From Adiantum capillus-veneris (lineage: Eukaryota; Streptophyta; Polypodiopsida; Polypodiales; Pteridaceae): 64,000 nt of DNA. The notes below the pieces were generated by a model that made no database searches, was not told the origin of the DNA, and was given only the letters and a program-made list of their open reading frames with translations. This document shows positions 9,666 to 20,128 of this stretch, in pieces. Made by a program: the position numbers and the translations under genes. Every line of letters starts with the position of its first letter. The stretch's first letter is position 1. Where the stretch lies: NCBI GenBank assembly GCA_014529385.2, contig CM043952.1:62266119-62330118 (forward strand), written 5' to 3'.

Positions 9666-10735
9666 ATGATTCTTTCATTCTCTTTTGACCCTGGTTCTAC
9701 TCACAATTTCATACCCACGGAGTTGGCCACCAAGCTAGGCATCCAAGCCTATGAGATGGGAGATGTCCTACCTGCCGATGGTGCTTTCAAAGGACAAAAA
9801 GCCTCATGTCCAATGTTATATGGACAAGGAGGATCTCTTCATTTCTCCTCTCAAGCATGAGGATGTAATCCTAGGGGCACCATGGTCTGATCGCATGGCT
9901 GCTAATGTTAAATTCTCTGAAAGACAAATCTACTTTAGGCACAGGGAAAAAGATATGTACATAGATGCTAAGGAGTCGGGTAGCACCATACCCATTTTAC
10001 ATAAGCAAGCTTTCAATAAGTCAATAAAGAGCTCTATTTCCGTGTCCATGATTTTTGTTAAAGATTCTCAAAATGAAGCTAATGTTTTAGCAAAAGAAGA
10101 TATAGGCAATCAAAAGGAATTAGAGTTATCCAATTTTCTAAAGGGATTCCAAGATGTTTATTTTGATGACATCCCTTGTGAGCTACCTCCCAAACGAGGG
10201 GATGACGACCATGCAATTGAACTTCTTCCAGGAAGCTCACTGCCTAATAAACCTCCTTATCACGTTTCTGAAGCTCAACAAGAGGAGATTATGTGGCAAG
10301 TGCATGAGTTGGTTGAGAAAGGCATGGTTAGGCCTATCTCATCTCCATTTTGTTCACCAGTTTTATTAGTGCAAAAGAAAGATGGCACATATGGTATTTG
10401 TTTCGACCATAGAGCACTAAATAGGATCACTATCAAGAATAGGTTTCCCATTCCACGGGTAGAAGACCTATTTGAAAAGCTACAGGGGTCAACCTACTTC
10501 AGTAGGATTGACCTAAAAAGTGGCTATCATCAATTAAGGATAGTTGATCAAGACATTGTAAAGATCACATTTTGCACTACGCTCGGTCTTTACGAGTACA
10601 TTGTCCTGACTTTTGGCTTGACCAATGCATCAACCACATTCAATTGTCTGATGGAGAAGCTATTCAAGCCTCATCAAAGCTTTACTGGATATAATCATCT
10701 ACTCTAATTCATTAGATGAACACAAGCAACACCTC
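9666..10735 (+). pseudogene. Chromovirus protease and reverse transcriptase, broken
   Basis: The protease begins around FDPGSTHNFI (9684 on). The catalytic triad reads Asp-Pro-Gly where Asp-Ser-Gly is usual. A frameshift near 9800 leads to the frame open from 9751 to 10707. That frame holds a linker, then RT motifs: VEKGMVRPISSPFCSPVLLV, DG-YGICFDHRALN, FSRIDLKSGYHQ (near 10500-10530), and Y-VLTFGLTNA. The YxDD active-site region near 10685-10705 falls after another frameshift and shows only one of the two Asp. The enzyme would copy element RNA into DNA; this copy cannot. Confidence 0.88.
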
Positions 10736-10889
10736 CAGGTAATATTTTAAGTTTTATGAGAGAATAAACTTTATATAAATCGAAAGAAAAGTGAATTTTT
10801 CTTACAAGAGATTTAGTATTTAGGTCACATTATCTATCAAGATGGCATCCAAATGGATCCATCAAAGTTAGAGGTAATAAAAAGATGGC

Positions 10890-11365
10890 CTATCCAAAGA
10901 ATCTAATGAACTAAGAAGCTTTATAGGTATGTGTGCATATTATAGATGCTTCATAGAAAAATTCTCACAAATCACGGGACCATTACATGACCTAACAAAG
11001 AAAAACTTTAGGTATATATGGTTCACCAAGGAGAACAATGCTTTCAAAAAGCTTAAAGAGAAGCTTATCTCTCAATCTATGCTTACATTGCCGGATCTCT
11101 CAAAGCCATTTGAGGTCCAATGCGATGCTGTGGTGATTTCCTTGGAGCTGTTTTGCTCCAAGAAGGGCACGCAATAGCCTATGAAAGTCGAAGGCTCGAC
11201 CCTATTGAGCAATCTCTAGGTATATATGAGAAGGAACTCTTAGCAGTTCTACATGCTCTAGACTCATGGAAGCACTATTTATTGGGGACTCCTTTCATTA
11301 TGCAAACGGATCACCAAAGCCTTAAGCACTTCATGACGCAGACCAAGCTCTCCGAAAACAAATGA
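10890..11365 (+). pseudogene. Chromovirus RNase H, frameshifted
   Basis: Frame 10929-11177 carries the RT thumb/connection (YYRCFIEKFSQIT) and the RNase H start (PFEVQCDAV). After a frameshift the frame 11120-11365 continues with GAVLLQEGHAIAYESRRL, YEKELLAVLHAL and TDHQSLKHF, which include the conserved Glu and Asp. The domain would degrade the RNA strand of RNA-DNA hybrids during reverse transcription. Confidence 0.85.
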
Positions 11366-12716
11366 GGTGGGCAAATTTTCTTTCGCAATTCCATTTTCAT
11401 ATTTCTCACATTGCTGGCAAGCATAATCAAGTAACCGATGCACTCTCAAGACGACGGAGAGTGAATGCGGTATCCATAGCAACTCACAATGATCTATCTT
11501 CTATGATAGATGAGTACGCTATCAATCCCGATTTTAAAGATGTGATTTCAGCCCTTGCAATAGGGAAGAAGGAAGAACCATTTACCTTACAAGATGGTTT
11601 TCTCTATGGCAACAGGCTATGCGTTACTAACTCACTACGTGAGAAAGTAATGTATGAATCTCATGCTCCTCCTTATGCGGGGCATAGAGGAATTCAGTCT
11701 ATCCTTAAAGGGATAGAGACATACTTCTATTGGCCTGCCATGAAAACAAACATACAAGAGTATGTTTCAAAATTTGTGGTATGCCAAAAGACGAAGTTTG
11801 ATAGAGGGAAGCAACCTGGATTGCTTCAACCTTTGCCAATCCCTAATTCACCATGGGAGAGCATATCCATGGATTTTATCTTTGGATTGCCCAAGTCTAT
11901 CCATGGGAATACAAGAATATGGACGATAGTGGACAGGTTTGGTAAACAAGCACATTTCATACCGGTCAAAAAGACTATCAAGGCCCATCAAATGGCAACC
12001 CTCTTTATGTCACAAATCTTCAAGTACCATGGCTTTCCAATGTCCATAGTGTTGGTGGATAGATATCCTAGAATGACCAGTAGTTTCTTGAAGGGTGTCT
12101 TTGAGAATTTAGGTACAAGGTTAAACTTCTCTTCGGCCTATCACCCCCAAACGTATGGCAAAAGTGAAATAGCTAACCTGACAATTCTTGATCTACTAAA
12201 AGCTTATGTTACAGAAGTAGATTAAAAGTCCCAATGGGAGAAGTACTTACCTTTAGTGGAGTATGCTAACAATAACACTGTACATACTTCCACGGGAAAT
12301 GCACCTTTTGAGGTGATGGAGGGACAATAAAAAAGTCCCCTGCTACTCAAGGTACATGGGAAGATCTTCACTGCAGATGAATATAGCCAAGACCTGCAAG
12401 AATCTTTCCAAAAGATTAACGATGTTATACCCATCTCTTAGCAAAGGCAAAAGGTTGTTGTTGATAAGCACATAAGATCCCTAGCCTTTAAACAAAATGA
12501 TTGGGTCTTGCTTAAGTTTCTCGAGGCTCGATTAAGGCACACGATGGGGAAGAATCCTACGGGGCACCAAAAGTACGATGCTAAGTTAGAAAAAAGGTAC
12601 TATGGTCCCTTTTAGATTCTTAGGCTGATCAATGAGATGGCCTATCAACTCAAGTTGCCCAACCATTGGCTCATAAACAATACTTTCCACGTGAGCCTAC
12701 TAAAGCCTTACAAAAA
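11362..12716 (+). pseudogene. Chromovirus integrase, with premature stops
   Basis: A long frame, 11362-12225, opens with the linker HISHIAGKHNQVTDALSRR, then the zinc-binding region (two His visible; the first Cys of the Cys pair is Phe in SKFVVCQKTK). The catalytic core follows: D in SMDFIFGLP, D in VDRYP, and E in KSEIAN within HPQTYGKSEIANL. A TAG stops it at 12223-12225. The same frame continues past that stop and several more through 12716 with the usual C-terminal integrase motifs (WEKYLPLVEYANN, FHVSLLKPYKK). It would insert element DNA into the genome. Inactive in this copy. Confidence 0.88.
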
Positions 12717-12955
12717 GTAGAGCCACCTCAAGAAGCAACCATTGAAGACCCACAGGAGATTGATGACCAAGAAGAGGTGTTGTAGCTTGAGGCCATTCTC
12801 CGACACAAAGATAAGATATTGAGAGGCGGTAAGACTATCGGATGATATCTTATCAAGTTTAAAAATTATCCTTTTGAAGAAGCTAGATGGATGCAAGGCA
12901 TACAATTAAAGGATAACCTAAACCTTGTCAATGCTTATAATGATTCCCTAGAGTA
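12717..12955 (+). pseudogene. Chromodomain at the integrase C-terminus
   Basis: After the integrase tail the frame reads EEATIEDPQEIDDQEEVL, a stop, LEAILRHKDKI, another stop, then YLIKFKNYPFEEARWM. This is the chromodomain core (LIKF-yp--E--W). It defines the element as a chromovirus and would steer integration to marked chromatin. At least two stops interrupt it. Confidence 0.8.
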
Positions 12956-13305
12956 AGCAAATGTAAATATGTATAAATGAACAAAGTTTTGTCTTGTAAG
13001 ACTCTCTTTTTCTTTATTGTGCACAAATGCTAATAAATATGCATGCTTATGATCATGTTTGTGGAGATGACGTCTCCCAAACACCAAGTAGAGCTTGTCA
13101 CTCTACTATGGAAGATTGATATGGACTAATGAACATGCTTGTAGTAGCTAAGGCTCTCAAGCACCAAATAGACTAGTCATCCATTCTGGAACGGTGTTGT
13201 AGGGTAAAATAGGGATCCTCTAGCCGCTAGCAAACGGACTAATGACTAGGATTTTTCTTCTCTATCTCATAGTCAAGGACGACTATGATTTCAAGAGAGA
13301 GGTAA
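12956..13305 (+). other. Element 3' untranslated region and polypurine tract
   Basis: Non-coding sequence between the chromodomain and the 3' LTR. It ends in a purine-rich stretch (caagagagaggtaa) next to the LTR start at 13306, the expected place for the plus-strand primer tract. Confidence 0.7.
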
Positions 13306-14207
13306 TGTCATAAAAACTAATATCTAATTCTCCCAAATGATTTTCTCATGTTAAACTGATCATTTGATACGGGGAGGTGCTAGGGGAGTAAAAGTTAGAA
13401 TATTGGTAAGGCTGCCAGACCGGTCTCAACAAGAATCCAAAGGAGGGAAAATAGGGATCCAAAGGGGGATAGTCTGCAAAAGAGCAAGGTGCATTAATGG
13501 AGCTTAAAAGACCTAAGGTTCAGCTCCATTAAGACGTCCATAGGCTAAGGTTCCAAAAATCAATTAAAAACTCCAATGCCCAAAAGTGGGAAAATTGGAT
13601 GGTTATGGGAAGACTAAAAAGTCTTCCCACATCCCCAGGAAGGAGGGGGCGAGCCCTAAAGGTAGGGGAAGAGAGACAAATACACACACACTCCCAGGAA
13701 TAATGGACACATGGCAGGCTCCTAGCTCAGATGCCCCCAATCTCCCCTCAAATCCTATTGGATGGCCATAGAGGTGGACCAATGAGAATTCGGCTAGAGT
13801 AAAATTAGTCTAATCAATTTAAAAATGCTTAAAAAAAGAATCAATAGAAATTAAGCTCCCTAGAAGACTATTGGACAGTCTACCAAGCGGTCCAATGAGC
13901 ATCCAGCAGCCCAATGTCTTGCTTGATTCCTATTGGCCAGAAGACTAAAAGGTCCAATGAGAGTTTAAATAAATTACTTTAATTAGCTAAAGCTCTAACA
14001 AAAGGGGAAAGGGGGACACATGTCATGAGACTATCAACTATGCTTCTAAATTGTTATTGGCTAAGCTCTGCAAGAGCCAATGGGAAGCCAGCAAGAGAAA
14101 ATGGGAAGAGGGTCGATCAAGAAGAGAGAGAGAGTTGGCATTTACTAGGCTAACTAATCACACACACAACTCATGTGTTGAGCAAGACACTACAAGAAGT
14201 TGTGTGC

Positions 14208-14432
14208 TCTTGTGACGCTGTTAGCGACGGAAATACACTAGGTTTTTATATATAACCCTCGGTGTCGCTAAAACCGTCGCTACGAGCGTCGCTATAACCG
14301 TCGCTATGACCGTTGCTATATAGAGACGCTCATAGTGACGGTTATAGCGACGTTTACACAGAAGACTATAGCGACGCTCATAGCGACGCTACACAGCCAT
14401 AAATAGCGACGGTTATAGCGACGTCCGAGAGA
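14208..14432. repeat. CACTA subterminal repeats (TAGCGACG motif)
   Basis: About a dozen copies of gtcgcta / tagcgac(g) in both orientations, for example gtcgctataaccgtcgct and atagcgacggttatagcgac. Such subterminal motifs are the transposase-binding sites of CACTA elements (family knowledge). Only one or two copies are seen near the other end (about 16015-16025). Confidence 0.85.
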
Positions 14433-14929
14433 TATTTTTTTTGGTGGCAGGGCATTCATGCCACCCATCAACCATATTGTACTTGATTCACTTTTTAAAA
14501 AAAATGCAAGGGTAGATAATAGACCCAAAATAGTCACCCACAAGACGCATTGTTTGCAAAATTGACAATTGTACACATCATAGGCAAAATGAATTGATTG
14601 GCAAATGTAATAATGACAATTGTACAACATCATAGGCATAAAGAATTGATTGGCAAAAGGAACTGTGGTGACAAATGTAATAATATACATGGTTCAAAAA
14701 GACGTATAAAATCCGTCTCATGATACATAAGCTATGAGAAACCCTAAACTAATGCTATCTAGCTACGGCTAAACTGACGTCGTCTAGTCAGACGTCTCAT
14801 CGCGTCCAAGCGGCGTATCTGTCGGATTCTGCAAAAAAAGACAATAAGACAGCTTTCAGTAAGTATAAACATATAACGACATTTATAAAACAATACAAAA
14901 AATAGAAAAGAGTAAACCCTAATACTAAC

Positions 14930-16025
14930 CATGCCGCCGCGAGAACTGAGAATGTCCATCAGGGCGTTTAAGCCCTTCCTGCCTGCGTACTCGCGCTCGT
15001 ACGGTGTGGGATCACGTCCTGTCATCGACCACTGTCAAAACATACAAAGATTTCATTATGTTAGAATTAAAAAACTCATAAACCCTAAACTATCAAACAT
15101 AAAGAGCAATGCGAAAACACTTACAAAATCGGCCTCAAATGATGCCCATCCACCACTCCCCAAGTGTTGCGAGCTCCCTGCCTCTACTCGCGCTCTGGCT
15201 GCATCCTTTTGTTGCTTCCACTTGTCGGGATTCTCGCGCGCTGCTTTCTTCGCATTCTTCCAATCTTCTTTGGCCAGCCAATCTGGCCTGTTCCACCCAT
15301 TCTTGATTGCTTTTTGCACTTCGGAACGCTTGTGTTTGCAGTATTCGCGCATTCGAATAGAGATAGTCTCTTCATCCCTAGAGGCAATCCGTCATCGCAC
15401 ATCTCCTTCTGCTCTAACCATGCTTGTGCAGACATCCTTGGTGGCTCTCTTCCCAAAAAGCCGTTGCGTAACACATGATTCTCTGGAAGATATGCTTGAT
15501 GACCTTCGTAGATTTGCTTCTTCAGTGAGAGCGCCCTACGTGCATTCAGTCTAGGTCCACATGTGACACATGCTCTGTATCCACTTGTTTGAAGCCCTGC
15601 ATGTATACACATGATAATAGATCAACTATGGGAAAAAACAAGATTTACAGTGTCTGAGTGAGGAGTGTCAATAGATCACCTGAGCATTCTGTTAGCCCGG
15701 GATATTCATGCATGGTCCACATTAGAATGCCTCTTATCAAAGCATTCCGTCACCTGTGTGTCGGCTCATATCCACCACCTCTATGCCAATCCACAATTGT
15801 TGTAGCTCTTCCAATAGTGGACGAAGATACACATCCATATTCCCCACTTTATATCGCCCTGGCACAATCAAGCTTAGCCATAGGTGCCCCTTCTTCGTAG
15901 TCAACCACGGGGGAATGTTGTAGTTGACGATGACAACAGGTCATACACTTTAAGATGTTGATCTTTGACCAAATGGATTTACGCCATCCATAGCCAGGCC
16001 TAAGCGCAAATTTCGAGCGTCGCTA
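14930..16025 (-). pseudogene. CACTA transposase relics (TNP2-type, then PF03004-like)
   Basis: Read from high to low coordinate. Near 16020-15960 comes RNLRLGLAMDGVNPFG, a TNP2 transposase signature. At 15612-15470 come SGYRACVTCGP, NARRALSLKKQIYEGH and YLPENHVLRN, also TNP2-like. At 15352-15120 a Lys/Arg-rich stretch (NGWNRPDWLAKEDWKNAKKA, then SSQHLGSGGWASF) and at 15025-14930 GRDPTPYE resemble the plant transposase family PF03004. The TNP2 catalytic core between them is mostly missing. The products would bind element ends and move the transposon; this copy is non-autonomous. Confidence 0.75.
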
Positions 16026-16692
16026 ATATGAATAGCCTCTTGTAGTGAGAACTCCATATCCTTCTCCAAGCATTGAGAAGTAGAGGCCTACACCAACAAC
16101 TCTTGGCTATGGAATGCAAATCACCAAGAGCCAAGCTTCAATGGCATGCTCATCTCCTCTACCATGCTAATTACTAAGCTAAGCTATGCTATAAGAGTGA
16201 TTATGTAAGAAAAATACTTCTTTCTCGTAAGATACATCTTCTTTCTCTCAATATTTCCTCATTCCCTTCTAGCTCTCACCATCTTTGAAGGTGTGTGAGG
16301 TCTTGGAGCTGAGGCTAGGCCCATTAGGTGTGTTTTTCAAGCATAATTTGGTGCATGAAGCTTCCATCTTCATTGCACCAACGAGTTTTGTCAAGGAGCA
16401 CAAAGATTGTATCGTACAAAAGTCTCCCTTGATGGGAGAAGCTATAATACAAAGCCGTTTTGGAGGGGGGATCGGCTCCATGTAAATCCGGTCCTCAACT
16501 ATTGTCAATTGTTCTATTTCTCTCTCTTTTCAAGTATTGTCTATGCCAAACTAGCTAGATGTAATTGCTATGTTGCTTTCTTCAACTAGTTACTCTCTCT
16601 ATCTCATTAGGAACTTGTTCTTAATGAAATGCTCACTATGTTCTCATTTTCTGCTACACACAAGTTACTAGTGCATTAAATGTTACACCTCA

Positions 16693-17454
16693 CAAAATAC
16701 ATAACATTATCAGAGAGAATTAATCGGTTGCAATGGCTATGAGGTTTTGGAGAGCGTAAGTCCAAGATTATTTCATTGAAGACTTGAGCTTTGTTAAAGC
16801 GTATAAGGAGATCTAGCTATTGATTTTGAATGGGAGGCATGCAGGATAATTTCCTTACAATGCAATTGGAATTTCTCTCCTATGTCAAATTGTGAATGTA
16901 TGCTCTAGATGAGCTAGGACCAGTGCAGTATAGTGAATGGAGACAGAGGGATGATAAGACTGATGATCATGGTGCCTTATAAATAAGGTTGGAATTTGGC
17001 AAACCCCATTATGGATTATTAAACTCAGATTGCGGGCGGCAAAGATTGGCCAAATGTATAAGAAGGTTTTTATCATAGTTGTCTTTGCGTAATACAGTGA
17101 CTCCTAAGTTGAAGGTGGTGGCTCAATGGAAGCTTTCTATATCATTTGTATTCACAAGACTAGTATCACAAAAAGGTTTACTATATCCCTATATGCATGC
17201 TATATTTACACTATTTTTGCATTCTAAGAATCCTCACCCCCTCTAATGTATACATAAAGTATACACTTCTAGAGCATACATAATCCCAATATCATGGTAT
17301 ATTACTTCGTTAGTGTAGTGGGCAATTCCAAATCTTTGGCCTGTCGCTCGTTGGGCCACGTGGCTCCTCTTAAAGAAAAACAAAAACCAGCGCTAAAAAT
17401 CTCTAAAAAAAACTACACCATCAAAAGCTACCAAGTGAATAAAATAAAATAAAA
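16693..17454. other. Spacer between chromovirus and PPR relic; nothing recognised
   Basis: AT-rich sequence without a recognisable gene, RNA or repeat. Confidence 0.4.
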
Positions 17455-19847
17455 GCATTATGCTTTGCTCTCAGGAGCAATTCGATCTTCTCCACAAGCA
17501 GTTCGCAGGTCCCAGAAGTAAGCGATTTGCAAGTTGCAGTCACAACAATTCGATCGGTTGGAATGCACTTATTGCAGGATATACCCGACATGGGCAGGGT
17601 CACGAAGCTCTGGGTTGTTTTCATGTTGTTGAAGATGATAACAGAAGATCATACATGTAACAGAAGATGAAGAGCACATGATCACCCAGGGGATGATTGA
17701 ATGTATTACAGGGAGAGCGCTTCATCATACAAGGACATTTCTTCATGTCTTTACATGTAAACCTTTCCATGATGTCATTGTGGGCAGGAAATTACACAAG
17801 GGATTGCTTAACTCATGGCATAGGGTGTACCAGCACATGTGACACCTCAAGATTGAAAGAGACGAGTGGGGTAGGTACATTGTACAAAGAGGTGAGTGGG
17901 GTAGGTACATCGTACAAAGCTTCCGTGGAGCCAAGCTCACAGTCAACCATACTTGCCTCTCCATCCACAGCACCAGAAGGTAAACGGGAGGATTGCATAA
18001 AAGCCAAATTCCTACATTGCAACCAGCTGATAAGGGCTACTTGTGCCAGAGAGAGCTTTGGTCCTTGCCGCATTCCAGATTTGCAAGCCACCAGAGGGGA
18101 GACAAGGATGAGCATTGTTCCTTCTCTCCTTTGGCATCATTGATTCCCCTCCGTATGCAAACTGTTGAGGCCATTGTCGATGCCACGTCATATCTACCAC
18201 ATTGTTAGTAACTTTCCCTCCATATGCAAAGTGTTGAGGCCATTGTCGGTGCGCATTGTTAGTAACTTGCATAACCTTTACTGCTTTTAACCCTCCTGCC
18301 ACATGTCATGCGAGCATGACAAGAACATGGCATGTACATGACCAGTATCCACTCCCTTGGATGTCAATCTGCAGCAGTGCCTTCAGTCTTTTTCATTTTT
18401 CTCATCAAGCGAGGGCCTCTCTCCGGATGCGGTCACCTATGCTTGTGCCTTGAAGGCATGCGGTCTTATTCAAGACGTTGATCTGGGCAAACACATTCAT
18501 GACAAGATTGTTAGTCAGAGGTTGTTGGAGAAGAATGTTGTGCTTGGCAATGCGTAGGTATACATGTATACTAATTGTGGTGTACTTTGGAAAGCACAAC
18601 AAGTTCTGGACGAGCTTCCCAACCGAGATGTCATCTCTTGGACTGCATTAACTGCAGGATATGCCCAACAAGGCCAGGGCCAGGAAGCTTTAAATTGTTT
18701 CCATTGTATGCGAAGGGAGGGTTTCTCTCTAGATGCAATCACCTATGCTTGCATTTTGAAGGCATGTGGCATTATGCTAGACATTGATATGGGCAAAAAA
18801 ATTCACGATGAGATTGTCAATCAGGGGCTGTTGTAAGAATTGTCATGCTTGGCAATGCTTTGGTTGACATGTATGCCAAGGGTCGTGTACTTTTGAAAGC
18901 TCAACAAGTTCTTGACAAGCTTCCTGATCGAGATGCGGTCTCTTGGAATGCATTGATTGTAGGTTATGCCCAACAGGGGCAAGGCGAAGAAGCATTGGGA
19001 TGTTCCTGATCGAGATGCGGTCTCTTGGAATGCATTGATTGTAGGTTATGCCCAACAGGGGCAAGGCGAAGAAGCATTGGGATGTTTCCAGCGGATGCGA
19101 AGCGAGGGCTTCTCTCCAGATGCAATCACCTATGATTGCATTTTGAAGGCATGTGGCACTTTGAAACACGTCGACACAGGAAAAAAAATTCATAATGAGC
19201 TTGTTAGTTGGGGGCTGTTGCAAAAAACTGTTGTGCTTGGTAATGCTTTGGTTGACATGTATGCCAAGTGTAGTGTACTTTCCAAAGCACAACAAGTTCT
19301 TGACAAGCTTTATGTCCGGGATACAGTCTCTTGGAATGCATTGATTGCAAGATATGCCCAACAAGATCAGGGCCAGGAAGTGCTTGGTTGTTTTCATCGG
19401 ATGCATCGGATGAGATTGTTAGGCAGGGGCTATTACAAAAATATGTCGTGCTTGACAATGCTTTGGTTGACATGTATCCCAAGTGTGGCGTACTTTTGAA
19501 AGCGCAACAAGTTCTTGACCAGCTTTCTGTCAGGAATGAAGTCTCTTGGAATGCACTGATTACAGGATATGCTTGACAGGGGCAGGGCCAAGAAGCTAAG
19601 GGGTGTTTTCAGCGAATGCGGAGGGAGGGTTTCTCCCCAAATGTAGTTTCTTGGACTGCACTTATAAGAGGATATGCCCAGTAAGGGCGGGCCAACGAAG
19701 CTCTAGACTGTTTTCAATGCATGCAGCAAGATGGCATTTCCCCCAATGCAATCACTTATGTCAATGTGCTCTATGCATGTAGCCACTCAGGTTTAGTCGA
19801 TGAGGGTCAGATGCATTTTGATAACATGAGGGAAAAACATGACATTG
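17455..19847 (+). pseudogene. PPR protein pseudogene (PLS type)
   Basis: Repeated pentatricopeptide motifs in several frames. A first piece at 17550-17660 has IGWNALIAGYTRHGQGHEAL. The main block at 18355-19847 has SPDAVTYACALKACG, SWTALTAGYAQQGQGQEALN, DMGKKIHDEIVNQGLL, SWNALIVGYAQQGQGEEAL, LGNALVDMYAKCSVL and, near the end, NAITYVNVLYACSHSGLVDEG. The SWNALI / DMYAKCG / YACSHSGLVDEG pattern is that of plant PLS-class PPR proteins, which bind organellar RNA and often guide C-to-U editing. Stops (for example 18556, 18834, 19574), frameshifts and an 82-bp duplication break it. The copia LTR at 19848 replaces the C-terminus, so any E/DYW domain is gone. About 690 bp of unrelated sequence separates the two pieces. 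Confidence 0.9.
18921..19084 (+). repeat. Exact 82-bp tandem duplication inside the PPR relic
   Basis: 18921-19002 and 19003-19084 are identical, both beginning ttcctgatcgagatgcggtc and ending gcattgggatg. 82 is not a multiple of three, so the duplication shifts the frame. Identity over the full unit means it is recent or gene-converted. Confidence 0.95.
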
Positions 19848-20039
19848 TGAAGGAGTACGAGCGGAAGTGCGACGCGAGAGAGAGTGCGAGAAGAAGAGCA
19901 CGATGATATGGTGAACTCGCTCTACTGTAATGTGTAGAGCATAGTGAGTTCTTATTAGGTTTTAACAAAAGAATATGTGTACATACCTGGCGGCCCGCCC
20001 ACTTACCTGGGCGACCACATTGGGCTTTATACCCCAACA
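19848..20039 (-). repeat. 3' LTR of the copia element (about 192 bp)
   Basis: On the minus strand it begins TGTTGGGGTATAAAGCCC at 20039, right after the purine tract aagtgggaggt. It runs to about 19848, where the PPR coding sequence resumes; the inner end is placed by the TG...CA rule and is approximate. Its first ten bases match the LTR start of the copia family at 33943 and 55786, which indicates a related lineage. Confidence 0.75.
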
Positions 20040-20128
20040 ACCTCCCACTTAAAGTCCAATGTGGTACTTTAAGTGTGAGAGAAGCTACTATACAAGCTAA
20101 TATACAAGAGATGTAGAGAAGTGATGTA

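Larger units (their letters stand above)
14188..16047 (-). mobile_element. CACTA (En/Spm) DNA transposon, 1860 bp, defective
   Basis: Starts CACTACAAGA at 14188 and ends TCTTGTAGTG at 16047, an inverted pair beginning with the diagnostic CACTA. It is flanked by AGA at 14185-14187 and 16048-16050, the 3-bp duplication typical of this superfamily, and the empty site is preserved in the 5' LTR. It has GCGACG-type subterminal repeats and minus-strand relics of its transposase genes. Far shorter than an autonomous CACTA, so it is a deletion derivative. Confidence 0.95.
6603..16687 (+). mobile_element. Ty3/gypsy chromovirus with split 3' LTR
   Basis: The element starts TGTCATAAAA (6603) and ends TGTTACA (16687). 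It is flanked by identical 5-bp target copies CCTCA at 6598-6602 and 16688-16692. Internal order is LTR, PBS, gag, protease, RT, RNase H, integrase, chromodomain, polypurine tract, LTR. The order RT-RNase H-integrase plus a C-terminal chromodomain defines a chromovirus. Frameshifts and stops occur throughout, so the copy is inactive. Its 3' LTR was later split by a CACTA transposon, and removing that transposon restores an LTR of about the 5' LTR length. A sister copy begins at 61579. Confidence 0.95.
13306..16687 (+). repeat. 3' LTR of chromovirus copy 1, split by a CACTA element
   Basis: LTR sequence occupies 13306-14187 and 16048-16687. Together, minus one copy of the AGA duplication, they equal about 1519 bp, close to the 1506-bp 5' LTR. 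The join gcaaga/actc matches the 5' LTR at about 7463. The insert is described separately. Confidence 0.93.
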
